Shown here in pieces: positions 48,380 to 56,761 of a stretch of 64,000 nt of DNA. Origin of the DNA: Caballeronia pedi (GTDB lineage Bacteria > Pseudomonadota > Gammaproteobacteria > Burkholderiales > Burkholderiaceae); NCBI RefSeq assembly GCF_001544915.2, contig NZ_FCOE02000005.1:248001-312000 (forward strand). The letters are read 5' to 3'. Under the pieces are notes generated by a model. The model was not told the DNA's origin, ran no database searches, and saw only the letters and a list, made by a program, of their open reading frames with translations. Numbering within the stretch: position 1 is the stretch's first letter; each line of letters opens with the position of its first letter. A program made the translations under genes and the position numbers.

Positions 48380-49453
48380 TTACGACTTCGGCTTTGCGAC
48401 TTCCGTCTGCTTGCCCGAATTGCCGATCACTTCGGTCTTCCAGCGCTCGGTCCAGCCGGCCTTCTTCTGCATGACTTCGTTCCAGTCGACCGGAATCAGC
48501 TTCACGCCCGAGATCGCCTGCTTGACGGCTTCGCCGTTCTTGCCCGCGAGCGGCACGTCGGTGCGGCCCGGAATGCCGTAGATGTCCGGCACTTTGGATT
48601 GCACATCCGACGACATCAGATAGTCGATCAGCTTCTTGCCGGCAGCCTGATTCGGTCCGCCCTTGATGAGGCCGATCGCGTACGGAAGCTGGAACGTGGT
48701 CGGCGCTTCGCCGGTCTTGTGCGAGAGGAACAGCGGCTTGATCGAGAGGCCGCCGTTCGCGGCGTCGTCGAGGTCCATTTGAAGGTCGCCGTTGGCGAAG
48801 GCGATCTCGTTGCGCGAGAGCAGCACGTCGAGATAGCCCGTGCCTTTCGTGTGGAACTTCGCGCTTTGTTCGAGCGACTTGAGGTAATCGAAGGCCTTGT
48901 CCTCGCCCATCAGCGCGGAGGTCAGGATGATGACGGCCATGCCGTCGCCCGCCGTCGCCGGATTCGAATACGCGATCTTGCCCGAGTAGTTCGGATGCAG
49001 CAGATCGGCGAAGGTCTTCGGCGCGTTCTTCGTGACTTCGGGGTTGATCGCGAACGAGAAGTAGTTGTTCACGAAGGTGGCCCATGCGCCGTCCTGCGCT
49101 TTCGCGATCGCGGGCACGTTCTTGTAGTTCACGCTCTGGTAGGGCTGCAGCAGACTGCCTTGCTGCGCTTGCTGGATGAACGGCGGCAGCGTGACGAGCA
49201 CGTCGGCTTTGGGCGAATCCTTTTCGATGGTTGCGCGGTTGACCACTTCGCCGCTGCCCGCCGTGACGATGTTGACCTTCACGCCTTCCTTCTTCTCGAA
49301 GGCGGGGAGCACGTCCTTGTACAGGTTTTCGAGGCCATCGGCGGTGTAGAGGACGACAGCGTCGGCGGCGTGGGCGGGCATCGCGGCAAGCATCGTGAAT
49401 GCGGCGGTGAACGCCGGCAGGATGTTGCGCGCGAGGCGGGAAGTGCGGGTCAT
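48380..49453 (-). CDS. phnS: 2-aminoethylphosphonate-binding periplasmic protein (PhnS)
   Basis: This 357-aa protein has a signal peptide (ILPAFTAAFTMLAAMPAHA, mature start ADAVVLYTADGLEN). Patterns shared with Salmonella PhnS are ADVLVTLPPFIQQAQQ, NPATAGDGMAVIILTSA, IAFANGDLQMDLDD and LPYAIGLIKGGPNQAAGKKLIDYL. It should capture 2-aminoethylphosphonate for import as a phosphorus or nitrogen source. No phnWX or other degradation gene is nearby, so the ligand rests on similarity only; related Fe3+ or thiamine binders are an alternative. Confidence 0.85.
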   Translation of the reverse strand: MTRTSRLARNILPAFTAAFTMLAAMPAHAADAVVLYTADGLENLYKDVLPAFEKKEGVKVNIVTAGSGEVVNRATIEKDSPKADVLVTLPPFIQQAQQGSLLQPYQSVNYKNVPAIAKAQDGAWATFVNNYFSFAINPEVTKNAPKTFADLLHPNYSGKIAYSNPATAGDGMAVIILTSALMGEDKAFDYLKSLEQSAKFHTKGTGYLDVLLSRNEIAFANGDLQMDLDDAANGGLSIKPLFLSHKTGEAPTTFQLPYAIGLIKGGPNQAAGKKLIDYLMSSDVQSKVPDIYGIPGRTDVPLAGKNGEAVKQAISGVKLIPVDWNEVMQKKAGWTERWKTEVIGNSGKQTEVAKPKS

Positions 49454-49658
49454 TTTTTGGGTGTCTCTTCGTCGGGGTGGATGGTCGGGGGCGACCTTCA
49501 GCCCTTAAGAATTGCAGAGGTCTGTGACATCGATGTGAATTGGGGTTGTTGTCAGCAAGCGCCATGACCCCAAACCGGCGCAACATATTCTTTCCGCAGC
49601 GTAGGCAATCCACGCCAGCTCGTCCGCTAGACTAGAGCGCTTTGCACGAGGCACAGCG

Positions 49659-49844
49659 ATGTACAAAAAAGGCGTGGTAATCGAAATCCAGTTCCCACCC
49701 GAGCGGCTGAACGACGCCGCTGGCGACCCTTACTGGATCGATCTCACGCTCGAAGAAGCGAAGCGCCTGCACGCGCAACTATCGCGCCGCTTCGAGGGCG
49801 AGGTACGCGCCAATCAACCACTCGACACCTTCACGATCGACTGA
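49659..49844 (+). CDS. Small hypothetical protein, 61 aa
   Basis: It begins MYKKGVVIEIQFPPERLND and continues PYWIDLTLEEAKRLHAQLSRRF. A strand-strand-helix layout is likely. It is not recognised. AGGCACAGCG before the ATG is only a partial ribosome site. It stands between the divergent phnS promoter and the EamA gene. Codon bias and charge pattern look coding. Confidence 0.55.
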   Translation: MYKKGVVIEIQFPPERLNDAAGDPYWIDLTLEEAKRLHAQLSRRFEGEVRANQPLDTFTID

Positions 49845-49917
49845 GTGCACGGTTAGACAAGACGAGCAAGCACCATCGGCCCGATACTGCGGCATTCCGA
49901 CTTGCCGCACGCTCCAC

Positions 49918-50802
49918 ATGGTTTCGCTTCTCGCCGCGCCCGTATTCGTGTTTCTCGGGTCGACGGGTTTCATCGTCGCGCGGGCGATCACGCCTTACGT
50001 CGACCCGAATCTGTATCTGCTCGCGCGCTTCGCCGGCACGACACTGCTGTTTCTCGCGATCGCCGCAATCACGCGCGCGCCCTGGCCGAAAGGCCGCGAC
50101 ATAGCCCGCCATCTGTTCGCCGGCGCGCTGCTGCAAGGCGTCTATCTCGGCGCGGGTTACTGGGCCGTCGCGCAGGGTCTCGGCGCGGGCATCATGGCGC
50201 TGCTCGGCGCGCTCCAGCCGCTTCTGACCGCCGCCGTCGCCGCGCGGCTCTTCGGCGAGCGGCTCTCGCCACGCGCGTGGGGCGGCCTCGTGCTCGGCCT
50301 CGCCGGCGTGGCGCTCGTGCTCGCGCCGAAAATCGCGGCGAGCGGCGCGCATGCCGGATCGGCATCGGCTGGACATGCGCCGCAATGGATCGTCGTGACG
50401 ATCGCCGTGCTCGCGGTATTCGCCATCACGGCGGGCACGCTGTATCAGAAGACCTCGCTCGCACGCGCCGATATCCGCAGCGCCAGCGCGTTGCAGAACG
50501 CAGGTGCCGCGATCGTCGCACTCGTGCTCGTCTTCGCACTCGGCGAGCATCGCTTCATCGCGTCGACGACGACATGGCTCTCGCTCGCATGGGGCATCGT
50601 GATGCTCTCGGGCGTCGCGACGACGCTGCTCGTGTGGATGGTCAGGCGCGGCGACGCATCGCGCGCCACCGCCCTGCTCTTTCTCGCGCCGCCGCTCGCC
50701 GCGCTCGAAAGCTATCTCGCGTTCGGTGAGACGCTGGGCGCGGTGCAGCTCGCGGGCTTCGGCGTGGCGCTCGCGGGCGTGCTGCTCGCGCGCTCGAAAT
50801 AG
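49918..50802 (+). CDS. EamA/DMT family metabolite exporter
   Basis: This 294-aa inner-membrane protein has ten helices in two EamA halves (each about 140 residues). The first half has LYLLARFAGTTLLFLAIAAI and AQGLGAGIMALLGALQPLLTAAVAA. The second repeats the pattern in ATALLFLAPPLAALESYLAFGETL. Substrates for this family are amino acids, nucleosides and drugs; none can be assigned here. It is convergent with the L,D-transpeptidase gene, 17 bases apart. Confidence 0.87.
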   Translation: MVSLLAAPVFVFLGSTGFIVARAITPYVDPNLYLLARFAGTTLLFLAIAAITRAPWPKGRDIARHLFAGALLQGVYLGAGYWAVAQGLGAGIMALLGALQPLLTAAVAARLFGERLSPRAWGGLVLGLAGVALVLAPKIAASGAHAGSASAGHAPQWIVVTIAVLAVFAITAGTLYQKTSLARADIRSASALQNAGAAIVALVLVFALGEHRFIASTTTWLSLAWGIVMLSGVATTLLVWMVRRGDASRATALLFLAPPLAALESYLAFGETLGAVQLAGFGVALAGVLLARSK

Positions 50803-50819
50803 CGCGTCGGCCGCCAAGG

Positions 50820-51992
50820 TCAATCGACCGAATCCGCACCCGCCGGAATATGCGCCCGTACTGCCTTGCCCGGACCGGGCGACCACGCGGGCCGCGTCTT
50901 TCTATCCGTATCGACGACGACGAGATAGTGGCCCGCCCACGGCGTCGCCTTGCGCGTGGCCTTCAGAATCCACATCGACTGACCTTCGGCTGCGCGCGCC
51001 TCGTATTGCGCATCGATGATGCCGTGGTGATCGAAGAACGCGTTGAGCGTCGACGGGATGCGCACGCAGCCCTTCGAATGCCGCATGCCGAGCAACGGCT
51101 CCAGCTTCTCGGGATCGGTGGCGTGCATCTGGAAGCGCATCGGCGATTTGCCGCCCTTGCCCCAGCCGCGCTCGCCGTCGGCCCAGCCGAAATCGTAGAT
51201 GCGCATGTCGCGCGCGCCATAGCCACGAATCTTGAACTCGTTCAAGGTGCCTTCCGCGCGGAAATCCATGTTGCCGGGCACGTGCTGGAACACGCCGAGC
51301 GGCGTTACGAAGTGGTCGTAGGTGCCGGGGCGGCCCGTCGATACCGGCGACGCGCCGATCATCGACCACGCATCGCCCGGCTTCGCGCGGAAGTACACGA
51401 AGATGGCCTGCACGTTCGCACTGCGATCGACCAGCACGACGAACTCATTGGCGAGATCGCCGTGACCGTCTTCATCGAGCGTATGTTGCAGGAGACGGCC
51501 GTAGACCTGCTGATCCGCGGCGGAAACGCCGAGCCGCCGGTCGACCTCCTTCGCAAAGGTCTGCCGCATCGCAAACGCGCCCGCCGGCGCCATATCGGCG
51601 CGCTGCGCGAGATTGGGCTCGGGCGACTCCGGCGGCAAGGGCACTTCGGGCGCCTCCGCCTCCGATGCCGCGCTCGCCTCCGACGCCGCACTCGCGGCAC
51701 TCGCGGCACTCGCGGCACTCGCGGCACTCGCCGCGCTCGCCGCCGATGCTGCGGAAGCCGCCGTCGCTTCCGACGTCGGTGGCGCGGGCATCGGCACCGG
51801 CATCGCGGGCAATGCGCGTTCGGGAACCGCGGGCGCGACGGGCATCGCCGTCACGTGGCCCTGCGCGACCGTTGCCGCCTGCTGCGCGTGCACCGCTGCC
51901 GTGATCGAAAATAGCGCGCCCGCTGCTGCGCCGACGAGAAACCTTGCGCCAAACGGCGTCTTGTTCGTTCTGTTCTTTCCTGCCTGATGCAT
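50820..51992 (-). CDS. L,D-transpeptidase (YkuD family) with an Ala-Ala-Ser repeat
   Basis: This 390-aa exported enzyme links peptidoglycan or attaches lipoproteins to it. It has a signal peptide (FLVGAAAGALFSITAAVHA), a Pro-rich stretch, then nine consecutive Ala-Ala-Ser triplets at about residues 76-102. The YkuD domain ends with MRHSKGCVRIP. Cys309 is the nucleophile, with Lys replacing the second His of the usual SHGC motif. The central part (FVTPLGVFQHVPGNMDFRAEG) fits the catalytic barrel. The repeat probably spans the periplasm as a flexible linker. Confidence 0.85.
   Translation of the reverse strand: MHQAGKNRTNKTPFGARFLVGAAAGALFSITAAVHAQQAATVAQGHVTAMPVAPAVPERALPAMPVPMPAPPTSEATAASAASAASAASAASAASAASAASAASEASAASEAEAPEVPLPPESPEPNLAQRADMAPAGAFAMRQTFAKEVDRRLGVSAADQQVYGRLLQHTLDEDGHGDLANEFVVLVDRSANVQAIFVYFRAKPGDAWSMIGASPVSTGRPGTYDHFVTPLGVFQHVPGNMDFRAEGTLNEFKIRGYGARDMRIYDFGWADGERGWGKGGKSPMRFQMHATDPEKLEPLLGMRHSKGCVRIPSTLNAFFDHHGIIDAQYEARAAEGQSMWILKATRKATPWAGHYLVVVDTDRKTRPAWSPGPGKAVRAHIPAGADSVD
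51688..51741. repeat. Tandem 9-bp repeat in the L,D-transpeptidase gene
   Basis: There are four identical copies of gcactcgcg (51688-51723), followed by gcactcgcc and gcgctcgcc. They encode Ala-Ala-Ser on the minus strand. The unit is in frame, so gain or loss of copies would alter linker length without frameshift. Confidence 0.9.
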
Positions 51993-52066
51993 CGATTCGA
52001 TTGATCCGCTTGTGCCTTGTGTCCGGTTCGAACGGCCCGACGCGCGCCTGAATCAGGTGCGCATCG

Positions 52067-52099
52067 ACAAAAAAGCCGGTGCGCACGAGGCACCGGCTT
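52067..52099 (-). terminator. Intrinsic terminator after the 88-aa gene
   Basis: AAGCCGGTGC (52073-52082) pairs with GCACCGGCTT (52090-52099), a 10-bp stem with a 7-base loop. On the minus strand six T follow (from the A run at 52069-52074, partly in the stem). It lies 84 bases after the gene. Confidence 0.8.
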
Positions 52100-52183
52100 C
52101 GCCGCTACATGACGTTCGTCAGAAAAGGATCAGCAAGGTTCGTTCCGGGCAGTCGCGCCACGCGGCGCACACACGCGAAAACG

Positions 52184-52450
52184 TCAATGCAGGCGGATCG
52201 ACGCGTCGCCGGAAGCCGAGGCTCGGGCGCGCAGGGGTTCGTCGAGAAAGCGCTGATGACACAGCTTCTGCGCGATCGCCTCGCCGATGTAAGGCGCATC
52301 GATCGCGAGCTTCGCGATGGCGTAGGCGTGCGCCGTGCCCGCGCCATGCACTTCGATATCGCTCGCGTACTGGCCGAGCTCGTGCTCGAGAAACCGCCGC
52401 ACGTCGCGCGCGGCGCAGCGTTGGGGAAAGTTCCAGACGAGCAGGTTCAT
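52184..52450 (-). CDS. Hypothetical 88-aa protein, possibly RRM-like
   Basis: It begins MNLLVWNFPQRCAARDVRRFLEHELGQYASDIEVHG and continues AHAYAIAKLAIDAPYIGEAIAQKL. A beta-alpha-beta-beta-alpha order with an aromatic first strand loosely recalls an RNA-recognition motif. The two short aromatic motifs of true RRMs are not clear, so this is a guess from the pattern. It is 5 bases after the 33-codon gene and shares its transcript and terminator. Confidence 0.6.
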   Translation of the reverse strand: MNLLVWNFPQRCAARDVRRFLEHELGQYASDIEVHGAGTAHAYAIAKLAIDAPYIGEAIAQKLCHQRFLDEPLRARASASGDASIRLH

Positions 52451-52455
52451 CGCCG

Positions 52456-52557
52456 TCACCTTCTTGCGCGCACGCGCGCGGGCTGTGCGCGCTGCTTCAC
52501 GATGAGGCGCGCCGCAAGCGTGCCGACGACGAAAAGGGACACATAGGCGAACATCAT
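52456..52557 (-). CDS. 33-aa single-helix membrane peptide
   Basis: This short frame has a good ribosome site (GGAG five bases before the ATG). It encodes MMFAYVSLFVVGTLAARLIV followed by a basic tail (KQRAQPARVRARR). One hydrophobic helix with positive charges at its end is typical of bacterial small membrane proteins. It is followed after 5 bases by the 88-aa gene, so the two are probably co-translated. A second ATG lies at the next codon. Confidence 0.6.
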   Translation of the reverse strand: MMFAYVSLFVVGTLAARLIVKQRAQPARVRARR

Positions 52558-52677
52558 GGCGGCTCCACGGCTAATTTCGAGATAGCTCCATACTAATCCC
52601 GTAGACCGCGCGCGTGCTGCGACATTCCGTCTTTTTCAATAGATGTTCTAAATCGGATAGATGCGCTCAGGCAATCG

Positions 52678-53214
52678 TCAGAAACCGCTGCACGACATGC
52701 TGGACAGATTCGGGTAGCGATTGGACCAGTCACCCGCCATCGCGGACTGCGCGTCCTTCAGCGTGATGTCGCCGGTGCAGACGCAGCGCTTCAGATAGAC
52801 CGCGAGCCGTTCCTTGCGGCGCTGACCCGAGCGCCCTTCCCAGCGGCGCAGATCGAGATTCGCCGGCGAATTGGGCGAGCCGCCGAGCAGCACCGGCATG
52901 CGGTGATCGAGCGCATATTCCGACGCGAACGATGCATCGATGCTGCGCTGTTTGAGAAGCCGCTCCTTCTGGCGCATCTGGATCTCGAACGACGGCAGCA
53001 CGCGATCGACATAGCCCGGCACGCAGATCGTATCGACGATGGTCGTCTGCGTGACCCGCGAATCGAGCCATTCGGCGCGCTGCGCATGCGGCGGCGGCCC
53101 TGGCACGAACGCGAGCGTCGCGCAGCAATACGCCAGCATCGCGCGTGCGATCCGGCCGGGGCGGCCCGCGCCTGGCTTCGGTTCCTCGTCGAATCCGTTA
53201 TCCCTTCGAGTCAT
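52678..53214 (-). CDS. Probable exported HNH-like (His-Me finger) protein
   Basis: This 178-aa protein has an N-terminal hydrophobic stretch (RIARAMLAYCCATLAFVPGPPPHAQ) that looks like a signal peptide behind a 20-residue polar leader. The C-terminal half carries EYALDHRMPVLLGGSPNSPANLDLRRWEG, the D-H/N-x-x-N-L pattern of HNH endonucleases. Later residues KERLAVYLKRCVCTGDITLKDAQ complete the small fold. A nuclease role is plausible but one expected His is not obvious. AGAGG precedes the ATG. Confidence 0.6.
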   Translation of the reverse strand: MTRRDNGFDEEPKPGAGRPGRIARAMLAYCCATLAFVPGPPPHAQRAEWLDSRVTQTTIVDTICVPGYVDRVLPSFEIQMRQKERLLKQRSIDASFASEYALDHRMPVLLGGSPNSPANLDLRRWEGRSGQRRKERLAVYLKRCVCTGDITLKDAQSAMAGDWSNRYPNLSSMSCSGF

Positions 53215-53337
53215 GCCTCTGAGTGTTATTCATTGCGGCCGCGGATCGCCGCATGTTTTTGAGATGATCGGAGGTTCAATTAAAACACACGAAACGCGCG
53301 ATGTACGCAAAGCCCTGCTCGCGAAGCCCGAAGCGCA

Positions 53338-56300
53338 TCATGCCGATGCATCGGATGCCGGCGAAACACACGCGAGCGGCCCGGCGAGCGCGGCGTCGAG
53401 CGCTTCGGCCTGCGCGACGAATGCCGCGAACGAGGCCGCGATGTGCGCGTCGTCCTCGCCGTTGCGGTCTTCGTCGACGGCACGCTCGCAGTCGCGCTGC
53501 AACGAGACGCACGCGCGCATGAACGGCGCTGCGCCGATCACCGCCGCCGCGCCTTTCATGCGGTGCGCGATATCGCGCAGCTGCGCGTGGTCGCACGCGT
53601 CGAAGGCGGCGCGCGCGTCGGCCAGATCCTGCGCATTGGCGGCTTTCAGTGTGTCGACGAGCGTGCCGGCCTGATCCCCGAATCCAGCCAGCAACGCGCG
53701 ATCGAACACCGGCGCGTCCGGATCGGGAGCGGGTGTGAACACCTGCGCAGGCGCCGTCGACGGGCTTGACACGCGGCCGTCGCGCGTCGCGTCGAGCAAG
53801 GCCGCGCGCAGACCGTCGAGATCGAGCGGCTTCACGAGACACGCATTCATGCCCGATGCGACCGCGCGCATCGCCGCGTCGGGTTGCGCGTTCGCCGTCA
53901 GGCCGACGATCGGCACGGCGCGCCGCCCCGGCGCGTCCTTCGCCTCGTCTTCGCGGATCGTGCGCGCCAGTTCCTCGCCGCTCATTTCAGGCATCGAGCA
54001 GTCGGTGAGAATCACGTCGAACGCGTGCCGCGCGCCGCGCCAGCGCGCAAGTGCGCTCTTGCCGTCGACGGCCAGTTGCGCGCTGCCGCCGAGCAGCCTG
54101 ATCTGGCCGTCGAGCACGATGCGGTTGGCGGGATGATCGTCGACGACGAGCACGCGCAGCCCCGCGAGCGACCCCGCAAACGCGCCCGCCGGCACGGGCA
54201 GCGCATCGTCCGCCATCGCCTCCGCCTCCGGAAAATCGATGCGCACGGTAAAGCGCGTGCCGCGTTCCGGCTCGCTCGACAGCTCGATCGTGCCGCCCAT
54301 CATCGTGGTGAGCCGCTTGCTGATGGTGAGGCCAAGCCCGGTGCCGCCGACGCTGCGCGCGCGGCCATCGTGCGCCTGCACGAACGGCGTGAACAGCAGC
54401 GCCTGCTTCTCCGGCGAGATGCCGATGCCCGTATCGCTCACCGTGAGCGTCACCGCGCGCTTGCCGTCCTGTGGCGGCGCGACCTGACAGGCAAGCGTGA
54501 CCGCGCCGACATCAGTGAACTTGATTGCGTTCGAGAGCAGATTGCCGACGATCTGCCGCAGGCGCTGGCCATCGGCGAGCAGCCAGGCCGGGCCTTCGTC
54601 CGAGCGGCGCTTCACGATCAGCGCGAGGCCCTTCGCGCGCGCGGCCGGCTCGTAGATCGCCGCCACGCCCGCGACCCACGCGTCGATCTCGAGCGGCGCG
54701 GGCGCGAGCACGAGACGCTCGGCCTCGATCTTCGCGACATCCAGCAGATCGTCGATCATGCCGAGCAGGTCGCGCGCGGCGCGATGCGCGATGGACAGCG
54801 CGCGCTCGGTCGCGACGCGCTCGCCCGGCGCGCGCAGTTCCATTTCGAGCAGACCGAGCACGGCGTTCATCGGCGTGCGGATTTCGTGGCTCATCGTCGC
54901 GAGGAAGGTGGATTTCGCGCGGTTTGCCGTTTCCGCCTCTTCCTTCGCGGCGCGCATCGCCCTCTCGGCAGCCATCCGGCGCGTGACCTGCACGCGCATC
55001 GTCAGCGCCCAGCCCGCGAGGACGAGCACGAGCGCCGCGCCAAACAGCGCGCCGAGCGCGACTTGCGGACGATGACGCTCCCACAGCATCTCGGGATGCT
55101 CGGAGAGCTTCCAGCGCGCGCGGATCGTCTCCAGCTCGGGCGGGGGCAGACTCTCGATCGCGCGATTGAGGATGCCGAGCAGCACCGGTTCGCTCGCCGC
55201 GACAGTCAGACTGTGCGGGACCGGCTGCGTCGACAGCACGCCGCTCAGTACGAGCGAGCCGCGATACGCATTGCCCACCGCGTAATTGGCGAGGGCCAGA
55301 TCGGCGATGGTCGCATCGGCTTCGCCTCTCGCCACGGCCCGGAACTGGCCGTCGAGCGGTCGCGTATGGACGATCCGCACACCGGACGCGTTCTGCTGCA
55401 AGAGCTTCTCCAGCAACGAAGAGGGTGGCAGCGCGACGCGCTTGCCCGCGAGCGCGCCGGCGTCGCGCAGCGGCGGCTGATTGGCCGCCGTCACGATCAT
55501 GAAGATGCCGTCGCCGGTCGGCGCGGAGAGCACGGCGCCGGGCAGCGCCGAGGTCTCGCCCACGCCGTACGGCAAGATGGATGACGCGCCGCTGCGCATG
55601 TCGGCCAGGAGTTGCTCGGGCGTGTCGCGCACGCGGGGCTCGAAGCGCAGGCCGGTCACGCGCGCGATCGCATCGAGGATATCGACGGCGATGCCCACCG
55701 GCTGACCGCGCGAATCGCGAAAGGTCAACGGCGCGGCTTGTGCGAGCATCGAATAGTGCACCACCGGATGCGTGCGCACCCACGCGAGCTCTTGCGCCGT
55801 GAGTTCGATCGGCCGCTCCAGCGTGACGGCGTAGGCGCCCGGATTCCAGCGCGCTCGCGCAAGGAGAACGAAGACCGGCGGCAGCGCCGCGAGCGCGCCG
55901 TCGACCCGCTGCCGCAGCGCGTCCGCGCCCGGACGATGCGCCGGGAAGGCGAAGCGGTAGCCCTCGCCGTCGAAGGCCGCGAAATCGGTAACGGTCAGAT
56001 TCGGCAGGTAGTAGTGGGTGATCGCGAAGGCCGACGTCGTCATGTCGCCGACGAACGCGTCGGCGTCGCCGAGCGACACGGCGAGCAGCGCGGCGATCAG
56101 GTCCGGATACACGACCGGCAGCATCGACGGATAAGCGGACTGCAGGCGCGCCGGCGAAGTCTGCGCGTCGATATACGCGAGCCGGTGCGTCGGTGGACGC
56201 TTCACGAGCGGCTCGATGTAGATCTGCTTGCTGGGCAGATACTGGTGGCTGTATATGAGCGCGCCGCTGCCGTCTTTTTCATCCCCGCTGTCCGCGCCAG

Positions 56301-56637
56301 TCGCGCCCGTCGCCATGTCGATGTCGCCGCGCGCGAGCGCCGCCATCAGCGCGGTCCGGTTCGGATAGATACGCCATTGCGTATCGGCGTCGAGCGCGCG
56401 AGCCAGCTCATCCACGTAATCGACCGAGATCCCGCGCGGCTTGCTGTCACGCGGGTACGCCATGTCGAGCGGCGGAGCGACGCCCGGCGCCGCGCCGACG
56501 ACGATGCGCTCCTTCGCGCCCGCCGCCGTCGCACACAGCGCCCAGGTCAGAACGATGACGACGATGCCCATGCACGCGCGCCATTGCACGCGTGCGGCCC
56601 GCGCGGCGTCGCCACGATGTCTCGCACGATCGAACAA
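53338..56637 (-). CDS. BvgS/EvgS-like hybrid sensor histidine kinase
   Basis: This 1099-aa protein has a signal/anchor helix (residues 23-41), two periplasmic Venus-flytrap domains (about 44-265 and 280-512) and one membrane helix (about 525-547). The kinase domain has His584 (ATMSHEIRTP) and ATPase boxes (LLSNAIKFTD, SDTGIGIS, GGTGLGLTIS). A receiver domain follows with Asp879 (ILTDCSMPEM), then an Hpt domain with His1025 (IAHRMKGAAA). The PAS domain found in BvgS is missing. No response regulator is adjacent. The start is a TTG with GGGGGTG upstream; an ATG at 56571 is the alternative. Confidence 0.9.
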   Translation of the reverse strand: MFDRARHRGDAARAARVQWRACMGIVVIVLTWALCATAAGAKERIVVGAAPGVAPPLDMAYPRDSKPRGISVDYVDELARALDADTQWRIYPNRTALMAALARGDIDMATGATGADSGDEKDGSGALIYSHQYLPSKQIYIEPLVKRPPTHRLAYIDAQTSPARLQSAYPSMLPVVYPDLIAALLAVSLGDADAFVGDMTTSAFAITHYYLPNLTVTDFAAFDGEGYRFAFPAHRPGADALRQRVDGALAALPPVFVLLARARWNPGAYAVTLERPIELTAQELAWVRTHPVVHYSMLAQAAPLTFRDSRGQPVGIAVDILDAIARVTGLRFEPRVRDTPEQLLADMRSGASSILPYGVGETSALPGAVLSAPTGDGIFMIVTAANQPPLRDAGALAGKRVALPPSSLLEKLLQQNASGVRIVHTRPLDGQFRAVARGEADATIADLALANYAVGNAYRGSLVLSGVLSTQPVPHSLTVAASEPVLLGILNRAIESLPPPELETIRARWKLSEHPEMLWERHRPQVALGALFGAALVLVLAGWALTMRVQVTRRMAAERAMRAAKEEAETANRAKSTFLATMSHEIRTPMNAVLGLLEMELRAPGERVATERALSIAHRAARDLLGMIDDLLDVAKIEAERLVLAPAPLEIDAWVAGVAAIYEPAARAKGLALIVKRRSDEGPAWLLADGQRLRQIVGNLLSNAIKFTDVGAVTLACQVAPPQDGKRAVTLTVSDTGIGISPEKQALLFTPFVQAHDGRARSVGGTGLGLTISKRLTTMMGGTIELSSEPERGTRFTVRIDFPEAEAMADDALPVPAGAFAGSLAGLRVLVVDDHPANRIVLDGQIRLLGGSAQLAVDGKSALARWRGARHAFDVILTDCSMPEMSGEELARTIREDEAKDAPGRRAVPIVGLTANAQPDAAMRAVASGMNACLVKPLDLDGLRAALLDATRDGRVSSPSTAPAQVFTPAPDPDAPVFDRALLAGFGDQAGTLVDTLKAANAQDLADARAAFDACDHAQLRDIAHRMKGAAAVIGAAPFMRACVSLQRDCERAVDEDRNGEDDAHIAASFAAFVAQAEALDAALAGPLACVSPASDASA

Positions 56638-56761
56638 GCCGCACCCCCGGAGTGAGCGGTACGACTAGTGTCTCAAAAAAGACGGGGGTGCGTATATCGC
56701 CTGCGACAGCATGGTCGCGCGCATCGTTGCGGGCTACGAAACGCCGCGCCGTCAGGCGACA

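Noticed and set aside
51688-51741. Short tandem repeats as a possible CRISPR or phage feature
   Set aside because: The units are 9 bp, contiguous and in frame within a coding region, with no spacers.
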